Shown in pieces: positions 36,980-45,531 of a stretch of 64,000 nt of DNA. The position numbers and the translations under genes were made by a program. A model generated the notes under the pieces. It was not told where the DNA came from. It made no database searches and worked only from the letters and a program-made list of their open reading frames with translations. How positions within the stretch are numbered: the first letter of the stretch is position 1; each line of letters begins with the position of its first letter. The stretch covers positions 992,001 to 1,056,000 of the forward strand of contig NZ_JAEVLS010000001.1 in NCBI RefSeq assembly GCF_016801985.1, given 5' to 3'. The DNA is from Steroidobacter gossypii (lineage in GTDB: Bacteria > Pseudomonadota > Gammaproteobacteria > Steroidobacterales > Steroidobacteraceae).

Positions 36980-39847
36980 TTACAGGCGCCAGCGCACGCC
37001 GAGGGCGAACGAGCGGCTCAGCAAGGTGTTGCCGAAGTTATGCGTCGTCGGTCCGCCGGCATCGCCGAACTTGTAGTACGACTGCTGCATCTCTTCGGTG
37101 AGATTCACCGCGTCGAACGACACCGCCAGCTTATCGGTGATGTTGTACGACACCTGCAGGTCCAGGCTTTCCTCGGGCGAGCGCCAGATGCCGATGGGGT
37201 TGGCGAACTGACGCTGCTCGTTGTTGTTGAGGAAGTCGTCGCGCCACACGTAGGACAAGCGCACGCCCACACCGGCCCGGTCGTACGCCAGGGTGAGGTT
37301 ATAGGACATATCGGAGACGCCGAAGAATTCCGAAGTCTCCTCGCCGATGATGTTGCCCTCGCTGTCGGTCATCGGAATGTTCTGCTCGGAGTTCAGCTTG
37401 GTGAAGCTGCCCGTGGCGCCCAGGCCGCGCAGGAAGCCGGGCAGGTACTCGGGGAAGTACACGAAGCCCAGCTCGATGCCTTCCAGCAAGCCGTCCGAGG
37501 CATTGACCGGCTGGGTGACGACGAACAGATCGGTGTTCAGGCCCGAGTTCTCGATGGTGATGAAGCGGGTGAGCGGCACCACCAACCCATCGATCTCACG
37601 ACGGAACAACGTCGCGTACAGCGCGCTGTCGGGCGCGAAGTACCACTCGGCAGTCAGGTCGTAGTTCTTGGCGGTCGCCGGCTTCAGATCCGGATTGCCG
37701 CCGTTGCCCCGGCCGTAGCCCAAGCCCGTCAGATCGCCCACCAGGCTGTAGTTCGAGTTCAGATCGAAGAACGCCGGCCGGCGCAGCGTTTCGCCGTAGT
37801 TGAAGCGCACCATCAGGTCGTCGGTAAGCGCATAGCGCAAAGTCAAAGATGGCAGCACGTCGCTGACGCTTTGCTTGGCCGTCGAGCTTCGATCGGTGAT
37901 CAGGTCGGTGAACTGCATCGGCGTGTCGACGGACACGTAACGCAAGCCGAACTGGCCCTGCAGTTTGCCGATCTCCATGTCGGTCTGCACATACGCCGAA
38001 GCGGTCCGCTCCTTGACTTCGAATGTGCGGATCAGCGCCGGATCGCCCAACGGCATCCCGTACAACGCGCGGAACTCATCCTTGTGGTCAGCCGCGTAGT
38101 AACCGTTGACCGACATCCAGGAGCTCGGCACGTTGGCCTCGCCATCGAAAAAGCCGCTGTTCACATAGGTGGCGGCACTCGGCAGGATGGTCATGCTGCG
38201 CTGGAGGTTGATCTCGAGCTGCGCTTTCGGCGCGTAGGCTTCCGCCTGGCGATCGTCGTAGCGCACGCCGAAGCTGAGCTGGCGGAACAAACCGTCGCCG
38301 AGCTGATAATCGCCGTCGATCTGCAGGGTCTGGGCAGCGCCTTCCTGGCGGCCCTTGTTCTGGTAAAGCTGCGCGAGATTCCAGGAAGATGCCTGGTTCA
38401 ACAGCGAATTGTCGTTGAACTGCCAGGACGGCAGCCCGTTGCCAGCATTGAAATCCACCGTCGCCGACGCGGCCACGCGGTCGGTGCGCACCGCGAAGAA
38501 ATTGGTGTCGAACTGGCTGTCTTGCAGCGACAGGTCGGCGTTCAACGAGAGTCGCTCGCCGATCTGCCATTTACCGTTCAGGGCATACACGAACGTATCG
38601 GTTTCCTGCTCCGTGACATCGCCGCTCTGGAATCCATAGATGTCGCCCACGGTGCGGCTCTTGATGATGTTCGTGCCGGGAAACAGCTCATATGTCGAGC
38701 CCGGATCGGGACCCAGCGCGCCCCAGAAATCCACGAAGGTGAAGTGCAGATTGTTGAACCACTCTTCGCGGTAGCCTTGATAGAACGCCTCGAACGTATA
38801 TTCGGAGCTGTCGTTCGGCGCCCACTGCAGAGCCAGCGTTCCGGCGGGGCGCTCACGATCGCCTTCCAGATCGACGGCGAACAGCGCGTCTCGAGCCAAC
38901 AGATATTCGTAGGGCACGCCGTTCATGGTGATGGTCGAGCCCGGTGTGGTGGACAGACCCCGGTCGGTGCCGGGTTGCCAGAATTGCGGCGCGTCTTCGC
39001 CAGGCCGTTGCAGCCGGCAATCGCCGTTGAAAATGCGCTCGAGCGGCACCCAGTTCGGGTTATAGGGATTGCCTGCCGGCGGGTCCAGGCAGCTGTCGTT
39101 GTCGACCCCGAGGCCGTTCGGTTGAGCGTCCTCGTGCAGGAATGGCAACAGCGCGCCGGCGGTGATGCTCTGATCGCGATAGCGCACGCGGGAATAGCTG
39201 CCGTTCAACATCACCCCGAAGCGGCCGCCGCCCACATCCCAGGTGTTGGCCAGCAGCACGCTGGCGTTCGGATCGATATCGTCGCGCTGCTCCTGTGTGG
39301 TCGCGCGCGCGTTCAGCGACATCTCGAAACCAGGGAAATCGAACGGCCGACGCGTGGTCACGTCGATCTGGCCAGCAAGCCCGGTCTCCAGTTGATCGGC
39401 CGCGCGGGTCTTGTAGACATCGACCCGGCTGATCAGATTCGCGGGAATGTCCTGCAACGCCAGTTGCCGGCCCGATTCCGGCGGCGGAGACGCCGTGAAC
39501 ACGTTCCGACCGTTCCAGGTGGTCTGCACGTCGTCGAGACCGCGGATCACGATGCCGTCGGCTTCGCCGCCGCCGCGATCGGTGATCTGAATGCCGGCGA
39601 TACGCTGCAGGGCTTCGACCACGTTGTTGTCGGGCAGTTTGCCGATATCTTCGGCGACGATCGACTCGACGACCTGCGTTGCCTCCCGTTTGTTTTCCAG
39701 ACCTTGCACCAGACTCTGGCGCACGCCGGTGACCACGACCTCCTCCAGCTCCACCGATTGTGTCGAGGTTTGCTGAGCGACCGCGCTCACCGATAAGGAC
39801 AGCGCCGCGAGCGCGGACGCCGAATGAACACCAATTCTCTTGGCCAC
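36980..39847 (-). CDS. TonB-dependent receptor, Caulobacter-type
   Basis: A protein of about 955 residues forming an outer-membrane barrel with N-terminal plug. I start at the GTG at 39847 (AKRIGVHSASALAALSLSV follows, a signal peptide) because GGGGG lies 8 bases before it; the frame is open to 39862. The TonB box region is VELEEVVVTGVRQSLVQGL, and the plug carries AEDIGKLPDNNVVEALQRI, QITDRGGGEADGIVIRGLDD and TTRRPFDFPG. The C-terminus ends in the barrel signal FALGVRWRL. This subfamily usually imports oligosaccharides or related nutrients. The divergent FadR-type gene probably controls it. Confidence 0.93.
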   Translation of the reverse strand: MAKRIGVHSASALAALSLSVSAVAQQTSTQSVELEEVVVTGVRQSLVQGLENKREATQVVESIVAEDIGKLPDNNVVEALQRIAGIQITDRGGGEADGIVIRGLDDVQTTWNGRNVFTASPPPESGRQLALQDIPANLISRVDVYKTRAADQLETGLAGQIDVTTRRPFDFPGFEMSLNARATTQEQRDDIDPNASVLLANTWDVGGGRFGVMLNGSYSRVRYRDQSITAGALLPFLHEDAQPNGLGVDNDSCLDPPAGNPYNPNWVPLERIFNGDCRLQRPGEDAPQFWQPGTDRGLSTTPGSTITMNGVPYEYLLARDALFAVDLEGDRERPAGTLALQWAPNDSSEYTFEAFYQGYREEWFNNLHFTFVDFWGALGPDPGSTYELFPGTNIIKSRTVGDIYGFQSGDVTEQETDTFVYALNGKWQIGERLSLNADLSLQDSQFDTNFFAVRTDRVAASATVDFNAGNGLPSWQFNDNSLLNQASSWNLAQLYQNKGRQEGAAQTLQIDGDYQLGDGLFRQLSFGVRYDDRQAEAYAPKAQLEINLQRSMTILPSAATYVNSGFFDGEANVPSSWMSVNGYYAADHKDEFRALYGMPLGDPALIRTFEVKERTASAYVQTDMEIGKLQGQFGLRYVSVDTPMQFTDLITDRSSTAKQSVSDVLPSLTLRYALTDDLMVRFNYGETLRRPAFFDLNSNYSLVGDLTGLGYGRGNGGNPDLKPATAKNYDLTAEWYFAPDSALYATLFRREIDGLVVPLTRFITIENSGLNTDLFVVTQPVNASDGLLEGIELGFVYFPEYLPGFLRGLGATGSFTKLNSEQNIPMTDSEGNIIGEETSEFFGVSDMSYNLTLAYDRAGVGVRLSYVWRDDFLNNNEQRQFANPIGIWRSPEESLDLQVSYNITDKLAVSFDAVNLTEEMQQSYYKFGDAGGPTTHNFGNTLLSRSFALGVRWRL

Positions 39848-39906
39848 GATCAATCCCCCCAAGCTGCCATGACGGCCATTAATTTCTCAGACAAATGCTA
39901 TCTGCA

Positions 39907-39921
39907 AAATGTCCGACAAAT
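39907..39921. promoter_or_regulatory. Candidate operator for the FadR-type regulator
   Basis: TGTCCGACA, an inverted repeat with a single central base, lies at 39910-39918 in AAATGTCCGACAAAT, and a second GACAAAT half-site is at 39890. It sits between the divergent receptor and regulator genes. FCD-type GntR regulators often bind short sites of this shape. Confidence 0.45.
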
Positions 39922-40028
39922 CAAGATGCCGATATCGGGCACGGTATTGGGGCTGGGGGCATCCCTTGTGATCGGGCCACGCTGCCAGGAGAATCCGGGA
40001 GGTCGCATACGACGCCCAGACCCGGCCG

Positions 40029-40817
40029 ATGCCCATACTCAAGTCGAATCAAGCCGCTGACGGTGAACGGCACAGCCGCAAGCAACTGCGCCTGCACAGC
40101 TCCATCGCGCGGGATCTGGGCATGCGGATCGTATCCGGCGGCTACCGCCCGGGACATGTCCTGGCCGGCGAAATCGAAGCCAGCGGTCAGCTCAAAGTGT
40201 CGCGCTCCGCTTATCGCGAGGCCGTGCGCATGCTGGCCGCCAAAGGATTGGTACAAAGTCGAACGCGCACCGGCACACGCGTGAGCGCCGTCGAGCAATG
40301 GCACCTGCTGGATCCCGACGTGCTGACGTGGGTGTTCGCCGGCGAACCCGAACTGGAAGTGCTGCAAGGCTTGTTCGAGTTGCGCACCATCATCGAACCG
40401 GAAGCGGCCGCGCTGGCTGCGGCGCGCCGCAGCGATAAAAACCTGCAGATCATGCGTGGCGCGCTCGAGCGCATGAGCCAGCATACGTTGAACGTCGAGG
40501 CAGGCCGCATCGCCGACAAGGAATTTCATTCCGAGCTGCTGCGCGCGACGCGCAACCCCTTCATCATTTCTTTGACCAACGGCGTGGCGTCGGCGGTGCA
40601 TGCGTTGACGGAATTCAAACAACGCGCTCAGGCACTGAAGCGCGATCCGCTACCCGAGCATTGGCACGTGTTCGAAGCAATCGCGCATCAAGATGCGCAG
40701 GCGGCGCGCGCGGCGATGGCGGAGCTGATTCAACTGGCCATCCATGACATGCCGGTGAAGCGCTGGCCCGAGAACTGGACCGATAGCCGGCTGGTGCGGG
40801 ATTCAGAGTCGATCTGA
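40029..40817 (+). CDS. FadR/GntR-family transcription regulator with FCD domain
   Basis: A 262-residue regulator. The N-terminal winged helix shows LHSSIARDLGMRIVSGGYRPG, then VSRSAYREAVRMLAAKGLV and TRTGTRV, the GntR pattern. The C-terminal FCD effector domain begins LLDPDVLTWVFAGEP and includes LFELRTIIEPEAAALAA and DKEFHSELLRATRNP with conserved metal-ligand His/Asp positions. Members with the WHLLDPDVLxW stretch often respond to sugar acids such as galactonate or gluconate. It is divergent from the TonB-dependent receptor, its likely target, and no strong ribosome site precedes the ATG. Confidence 0.9.
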   Translation: MPILKSNQAADGERHSRKQLRLHSSIARDLGMRIVSGGYRPGHVLAGEIEASGQLKVSRSAYREAVRMLAAKGLVQSRTRTGTRVSAVEQWHLLDPDVLTWVFAGEPELEVLQGLFELRTIIEPEAAALAAARRSDKNLQIMRGALERMSQHTLNVEAGRIADKEFHSELLRATRNPFIISLTNGVASAVHALTEFKQRAQALKRDPLPEHWHVFEAIAHQDAQAARAAMAELIQLAIHDMPVKRWPENWTDSRLVRDSESI

Positions 40818-40821
40818 AGGA

Positions 40822-40857
40822 CCGGAGCTCATCGAAGACGCTCTCGATGAGCCCCGG
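40822..40857. terminator. Stem-loop between convergent genes
   Basis: CCGG-A-GCTCATCGA pairs with TCGATGAGC-C-CCGG across an 8-base loop, with one mismatch. It lies between the FadR-type gene (plus) and the M28 peptidase gene (minus). No T run is present; it may still act as a bidirectional terminator. Confidence 0.5.
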
Positions 40858-40880
40858 CCGCAAACGTCACAAACGTCGGC

Positions 40881-42620
40881 TCACTGCGCCTGGGTCGTGA
40901 GTTCGGCTTGCGCAGCTTTACGCGCCGCTTCGAACTCGTCGCCCGGGAGCCACTTCGGCGCTTCCGCCGGTGAAGCATTGGCGATGTTGTTGCCGACGTA
41001 GAAGCACAGCTGCGCATCTTCGATCATGCCGTCGAAGTTCCAGTCCGGCTGGATCTCATCCGACTGCTGGTGATAGTGCTGCGCCTCGTACTGCGCGTGC
41101 TGCTCCTTGCCCCACTCCGCCGGCTTGCCGATGAACTCGGTGCCGGTGTCGAGGTACAGCGCGGGCACGCCGATCTTGGCGAAGTTGAACTGATCGGAAC
41201 GATAGAAGAAGCCGCGATCCGGATACTGATCGGCGGTCACCACGCGATCCTGCATCTTGGCGACGGCCTCGACGTAGTCGTCGATGGTCGACTTGCCCTT
41301 GCCGACGAACACGATGTCCTTGGCGCGGCCCCAGATGTTGCCGCCGTCGATATTGATGTTCGCGGCGATCTTGCCGGGCGCCACCGTCGGATGCTCGGCG
41401 TAGAACTTCGAGCCCAGCAGGCCCTGCTCTTCGGCCGCCACGAACAGCAGCATGATGGAACGTTTGGGCGGCTGCGGCAGCGCCTTGAACGCCTTGCCGA
41501 TGGCGAGCAGCTGGGCCACGCCGGCGGCATTGTCCATGGCGCCGTTGAAGATCCTGTCGCCTTCCGCATTGGGCTCGCCCACGCCGAGATGATCGTGATG
41601 CGCGGTGTAGATCACATACTCTTCGCTGAGCTGCGGATCGCTTCCCTTCAACACGCCGTACACGTTGCCGGTACTGGAGCGATTGATCTTGTTCTTGAAC
41701 TCCAGCGAGGTGGTCACGCCGAGCGGCACCGGCTGGAAGTCCTTGGATTTCGCCGCTTCGAGCAGCTTGTCCAGATCCTGGCCGGCAAGCTTCACCAGCT
41801 CGCGCGAGGCATCTTCGGTAAGCCAGCCTTTGACTTGAATGCGCGGCTCGCCCGCGGCCGGCAGCTCGACCTGCTCGCCCGTCCAGGACGATTGCACCAC
41901 CTGGAACGGATAACCCGCCGACGGCGTGGTGTGGATGATGATCGCACCCGCGGCGCCCTGGCGCGCGGCGCTTTCATACTTGTAGCTCCAGCGACCGTAG
42001 TAGAGGCGCGTGTCGCCGTTGAACAGTTTCGGATCCCAATCCGGATCGTTGTTCAACATCAGCAGGACCTTGCCCTTCAGATCCTGGCCCTTGAAATCGT
42101 CCCAGCCGAACTCGGGCGCCTGGATGCCGTAGCCGACGAACACCACTTCGGCGTTCTTGATCGAGCCTTTCTCATCCTGCACGCCGCTGCCGGCGATATA
42201 TTGATCCCACCATTTGAACGACGCGGTCTGGCCGCCCTTCTTGAAGGACCACTGTTTCGGCATCTGCGCGGTGACGCCGACGACATCGAACGCCTGCTGA
42301 TAGCTGCCATCGGCGCCGCCGGGCGCGAAGCCGATCTGTTGCAGCTGATCTGCAAGGTACTGGCGAGCCTTCTCGTCTCCCGGCGTCGCGGGGCCGCGCC
42401 CCTCGAATTCATCGGACGAGAACCTGGTGATCTGATCGCGCAGATAATCTGCGGAAATCTGGCCGGCGGCAGTGGTAGCTTCGGCGCTGACCGGGCTGGC
42501 CGCTTCGGGCGCGGGCACCGGCTTGGGCTCTTTGGGTTTGCATCCGGCCACGGCCGTGAGCAGTGCGGCTGAAATCAGCAGCGCTGACAGCGACCGCCGG
42601 GGTCGCAACACTGTATACAT
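40881..42620 (-). CDS. M28 family aminopeptidase lipoprotein with PA domain
   Basis: A lipoprotein of about 579 residues with lipobox VAGC. I start at MYTVLRPRRSLSALLISAA (ATG at 42620, GGAG 7 bases before); the frame runs open to 42743. A protease-associated domain occupies the first half (RQGAAGAIIIHTTPSAGYPF). The M28 zinc site is visible: His in YTAHHDHLGVG, Asp in NGAMDNAAGVAQ, the Glu pair in FVAAEEQGLLGS, Asp in ANINIDGGN, and His in AQHYHQQSDEI. Enzymes of this group remove N-terminal amino acids from peptides in the periplasm. It is divergent from the flavodoxin-like gene, with 45 bp between start codons. Confidence 0.92.
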   Translation of the reverse strand: MYTVLRPRRSLSALLISAALLTAVAGCKPKEPKPVPAPEAASPVSAEATTAAGQISADYLRDQITRFSSDEFEGRGPATPGDEKARQYLADQLQQIGFAPGGADGSYQQAFDVVGVTAQMPKQWSFKKGGQTASFKWWDQYIAGSGVQDEKGSIKNAEVVFVGYGIQAPEFGWDDFKGQDLKGKVLLMLNNDPDWDPKLFNGDTRLYYGRWSYKYESAARQGAAGAIIIHTTPSAGYPFQVVQSSWTGEQVELPAAGEPRIQVKGWLTEDASRELVKLAGQDLDKLLEAAKSKDFQPVPLGVTTSLEFKNKINRSSTGNVYGVLKGSDPQLSEEYVIYTAHHDHLGVGEPNAEGDRIFNGAMDNAAGVAQLLAIGKAFKALPQPPKRSIMLLFVAAEEQGLLGSKFYAEHPTVAPGKIAANINIDGGNIWGRAKDIVFVGKGKSTIDDYVEAVAKMQDRVVTADQYPDRGFFYRSDQFNFAKIGVPALYLDTGTEFIGKPAEWGKEQHAQYEAQHYHQQSDEIQPDWNFDGMIEDAQLCFYVGNNIANASPAEAPKWLPGDEFEAARKAAQAELTTQAQ

Positions 42621-42665
42621 TGAAAACTCCGTGCAACGGCTGACGGTGACCGGGAACTGTAACAG

Positions 42666-43154
42666 ATGTCCTTCGTAAAGCAGTCCTCCAGTCGACCTCA
42701 CCTCCTGCTGATTTACGCCGGCCATGCAGGTGGCCGCACGCACGAAATGGTTGCAGCGGTGAAGCGAGGCGTGGCGGACGCGGGCGAGGATCTCGAGCTA
42801 AGAGCATTGCCTGCTTTGCAGGCAGGCGTGGACGACCTGTTGTGGGCGAACGGCTTGCTGATCGGCACGCCCGAGCACTTCGGCTACATGGCCGGCGCCA
42901 TCAAGGATTTTTTCGATCGCACGTTTTATCCGGCGCAGGGCCGCGTCGAGGGGCTGCCTTATGCAATGTTCGTCAGCGCCGGTAACGACGGCACTGGCGC
43001 GGTCGCTGCCATCGAGCGCATCGCCCTCGGCTATCGCTGGAAACAATGCGCCGAGCCGCTGATCGTCAAAGGCGAGCTGTCCGCCGCCGATCTGCAACGC
43101 TGCGCCGAACTGGGCCAGACGTTCGCTGCGGGGCTCGCGCTCGGCGTGCTCTGA
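42666..43154 (+). CDS. Flavodoxin-fold NAD(P)H-dependent FMN reductase-like protein
   Basis: A 162-residue flavodoxin-like protein. The FMN phosphate loop is IYAGHAGGRTHEMVAAVKRG, the second FMN loop GTPEHFGYMAGAIKDFFDR, and the third AMFVSAGNDGTGAVAAIERI. It likely binds FMN and reduces quinones or other acceptors. The length is short for NQO-type enzymes and close to simple flavodoxin reductases. It is divergent from the M28 peptidase. The 206 bp that follow (43155-43360) contain no gene I can support. Confidence 0.85.
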   Translation: MSFVKQSSSRPHLLLIYAGHAGGRTHEMVAAVKRGVADAGEDLELRALPALQAGVDDLLWANGLLIGTPEHFGYMAGAIKDFFDRTFYPAQGRVEGLPYAMFVSAGNDGTGAVAAIERIALGYRWKQCAEPLIVKGELSAADLQRCAELGQTFAAGLALGVL

Positions 43155-43360
43155 GATCGCGACACTCACAAGGTTAATAGCGCTTTGCGAAGTGCGAAGG
43201 CCGCGAATCGTGTGACGTAGTTGCTCGCTTTCCGCCAAATCCCTGAGGACACTCGCGGCATTCCGAGTCGCCAGGAACTCCAAATCGGTCACATCAGTTT
43301 GGCCAGCGACTTCCGATAACCAAGGACAAGGACGCTCCTTCAAGCGCTCGACGATGTGGA

Positions 43361-43927
43361 ATGGAAGACGTGTTGCAACAGTTATGGCTCGCGGTCGGCC
43401 TGATGGCCGCCTTCATCGCCGGTGCGGTTTACTGGCGACGCCATCACCTGCCCGCGACCGCCGCTCGCACCTCGTCGCGCCCCGCTACTCTGGTGTATCG
43501 CGATTCGCCCACGGTTCGGGTTGCCGATTCCCAGCGAGTCGACCGCGCACGTAAGGTGATTCGGCTGAAGGTCGGCGAGTCGCTGGACCTGCTGCCCACG
43601 CCTGCCGCCATGCCGCCGCGCTTCCGCGTCCATTGCAAGAGCATCGTGGACGGAAGCGACCTGGAGGCCGCGCACATCGGCATCGAATTCGGCGGTGCGC
43701 AGTTGAGCTGCGGCCCGCTGGTCGACGAAACCGCGTTCAACGAGTACGTCATTCCCCGCGCCAGCCGTGATGAGCACCGCAGCTCGGTGTTCTACTATCA
43801 CGAGCGCGGCGACTCGATCGAGTTCATGCGCGCCAAGCTCAAGTCGGCCGATCCGAAGACCGGCCAGATCGAGCTGGACGTCATGCAGATGCACGCGAAT
43901 TGGCCGAATCGCTTCGGCGAGGAATGA
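43361..43927 (+). CDS. Membrane-anchored protein of unknown function (188 aa)
   Basis: I do not recognise this protein. It has one N-terminal transmembrane helix (VLQQLWLAVGLMAAFIAGAV), a basic RRHH patch, then a soluble domain with HCKSIVDGSDLEAAHIGIEF and SSVFYYHERGDSIEFMRAK. Coding potential is supported by normal amino-acid use across its full length and by convergent packing, with its stop codon 4 bp from that of the ArsR gene. No partner is suggested by the context. Confidence 0.7.
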   Translation: MEDVLQQLWLAVGLMAAFIAGAVYWRRHHLPATAARTSSRPATLVYRDSPTVRVADSQRVDRARKVIRLKVGESLDLLPTPAAMPPRFRVHCKSIVDGSDLEAAHIGIEFGGAQLSCGPLVDETAFNEYVIPRASRDEHRSSVFYYHERGDSIEFMRAKLKSADPKTGQIELDVMQMHANWPNRFGEE

Positions 43928-43931
43928 CGGC

Positions 43932-44273
43932 TTACTTCTCTTCCACCATGACGCGCAGGCGCTCGATGGCCTGATCCCAGCGCGAGGTGATCAATTCGAT
44001 GCAGCGTTGCGCCTCCGCCAGTTGCGAAGGCTCGATCTGCCACACGCTGTCGCGCCCCTGATAGACACTGCTCACCAGGCCGGCCTCCTTCATGACTCGC
44101 AAATGTTTGGCGACGGCCTGACGCGTCACGTCCACGTTTGCGGTCAACGTGGCGGTCGAGGAAGGGCCGGCCGCGGACAGGTAGATCACCAGCCGCAGCC
44201 GTGTTTCATCGCCCAGCGCCGCGAACACCGGCGCCGAAGCTTTGAGCCTGAGCTCAGGTCGCTTGAGTGACAT
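43932..44273 (-). CDS. ArsR-family winged-helix regulator
   Basis: A 113-residue repressor of the group paired with SRPBCC proteins. The DNA-binding domain shows APVFAALGDETRLRLVIYLS, VTRQAVAKHLRVMKEAGLV and YQGRDSVWQIEP. There are no metal-binding Cys residues, so it is not a heavy-metal sensor. It overlaps the end of the SRPBCC gene by 20 bp on the same strand and is read second in the operon. It probably represses its own operon through the two inverted repeats at 44752-44806. Confidence 0.92.
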   Translation of the reverse strand: MSLKRPELRLKASAPVFAALGDETRLRLVIYLSAAGPSSTATLTANVDVTRQAVAKHLRVMKEAGLVSSVYQGRDSVWQIEPSQLAEAQRCIELITSRWDQAIERLRVMVEEK

Positions 44274-44730
44274 AGCGTTCCAGATTCCTGAGCTGCGCGT
44301 CCCAGCCCTCGCAGTTGTCGCCGAACACTTTCGCGCGCCGCGCGAGAGAGATGCTGTCGAAGCCCGACTCGGTGATGGTCAGTAGCGTGCCGATTTTGCC
44401 GTCGACCTGCGCGTCGCTGAGCTTGAACTCCACCAGCGTGGTGGGTTCTTTCGCGTAATCGACGCCGGCATCTCTCGCGCCCGGATGCCAGCGCCAGGAG
44501 AATAGATGTTCGGGCTGCATCCGCTCTACGGTCATGTCGAAGTCGCCGCCATACTCTTCCGGCGCCCGCATGCGGACTTTCGCTCCTGGCCTGAACTCGC
44601 CATCCACGGTGGCGACGCCGAACCACTCGCAGAATTTCTTGATGTTCGTGACCGCCTCCCAGACCCGGCTGCGTGGCGCGCGCAACAAGGCCTGCCGCTC
44701 GATAGTGTTTGTGACCTTTGACTCGTTCAT
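44254..44730 (-). CDS. SRPBCC/AHSA1-family protein
   Basis: A 158-residue START-like protein beginning MNESKVTNTIERQALLRAPR with RVWEAVTNIKKFCEWFGV, the typical AHSA1-domain opening. The end is GWDAQLRNLERYV. These proteins form a hydrophobic pocket; the ligand is unknown. GGAGG lies 6 bases before the ATG at 44730. The open frame to 45144 runs into the glycosylase gene and is not used. The gene forms a two-gene operon with the ArsR regulator, a common arrangement. Confidence 0.9.
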   Translation of the reverse strand: MNESKVTNTIERQALLRAPRSRVWEAVTNIKKFCEWFGVATVDGEFRPGAKVRMRAPEEYGGDFDMTVERMQPEHLFSWRWHPGARDAGVDYAKEPTTLVEFKLSDAQVDGKIGTLLTITESGFDSISLARRAKVFGDNCEGWDAQLRNLERYVTQAT

Positions 44731-44751
44731 TGCGCACCTCCGCGCTACTGA

Positions 44752-44806
44752 CAACCGAACGGTTGCAATATAACTCGTGCCCACCCCATGTGCAACCATT
44801 CGGTTG
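44752..44806 (-). promoter_or_regulatory. Promoter flanked by twin inverted repeats (SRPBCC-ArsR operon)
   Basis: On the minus strand TTGCAC (44790-44795) and TATATT (44767-44772) are 17 bp apart, a good sigma-70 promoter. CAACCGAACGGTTG (44752-44765) lies just past the -10 box, and the related CAACCATTCGGTTG (44793-44806) overlaps the -35 box. Start-to-start distance is 41 bp, about four helical turns, fitting cooperative repression by the ArsR protein. Confidence 0.72.
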
Positions 44807-44844
44807 TCGATCAAAGCGAGCGTGGGTCCGACGCGCTTCCTATA

Positions 44845-45480
44845 ATGAAGCGCATGCCTGCCACCAAATTGAGCCGCGAGTTCTACGCCCGAGAGACGTT
44901 GCTGGTCGCCCGCGATCTGCTGGGCATGCATTTGATTCACGATGGGCCGGAGGGCGAACAGGTCGGCCGCATCGTCGAGACCGAGGCATACAAGGGCCCT
45001 CACGATCTGGCGGCTCACTCTTCGCGCGGGCGGACTCGCCGCACCGAGGTGATGTTCGGGCCGCCGGGGCATGCGTATGTGTACTTGATCTATGGGTTCT
45101 GGAACTGCCTCAACATCGTGACCGCAGCCGATGGGACGCCTCATGCAGTGCTATTGCGCGGGCTGGAGCCGGTGAAGGGAATCTCCAGTACCACCCACGG
45201 GCCGGGGCTTTTATGTCGTGCGCTACATATAGATCGCAGCCTGAATGGCGCGGATCTGCTCGGTAGCACCTTGTGGCTGGAAAAGCCGGCCCGATATCGG
45301 CCACCCGAGGTGGCCCGAGCGACCCGCATCGGCGTGGACTACGCTGGGGATTGGGCCAAGAAGCCTTGGCGTTTCTACGATGGGGATTCGCCCTACGTGT
45401 CCACAGTCAGTGCAGCCGCCCGCCGGCGTGCACTGACACCGGATGTGGGGCCCGGCCGGGCGCGGCTGGCGCGCAAATAG
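44845..45480 (+). CDS. mpg: 3-methyladenine DNA glycosylase (Aag/Mpg type)
   Basis: A base-excision repair enzyme of about 211 residues that removes alkylated purines. Family motifs: LSREFYARETLLVARDLLGM, RIVETEAYKGPHDLAAHSSR with the catalytic Glu, GPPGHAYVYLIYGFWNCLNI, and THGPGLLCRALHIDRSLNG. The ATG at 44845 overlaps a TATAAT sequence (44841-44846); if that is the promoter -10 box, the start must be the ATG at 44854 (MPATKLSRE). The gene is divergent from the SRPBCC operon. Confidence 0.93.
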   Translation: MKRMPATKLSREFYARETLLVARDLLGMHLIHDGPEGEQVGRIVETEAYKGPHDLAAHSSRGRTRRTEVMFGPPGHAYVYLIYGFWNCLNIVTAADGTPHAVLLRGLEPVKGISSTTHGPGLLCRALHIDRSLNGADLLGSTLWLEKPARYRPPEVARATRIGVDYAGDWAKKPWRFYDGDSPYVSTVSAAARRRALTPDVGPGRARLARK

Positions 45481-45531
45481 CGTAGTATTCCCGCCTTTTC
45501 ACCTGAACGGGATTCAGCTCCACTGTCCGTC

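Noticed and set aside
37040-39796. A 918-aa plus-strand frame opposite the TonB-dependent receptor
   Set aside because: It mirrors the receptor codon by codon, has no motif, and is rich in Arg, His and Val as expected of a shadow frame.
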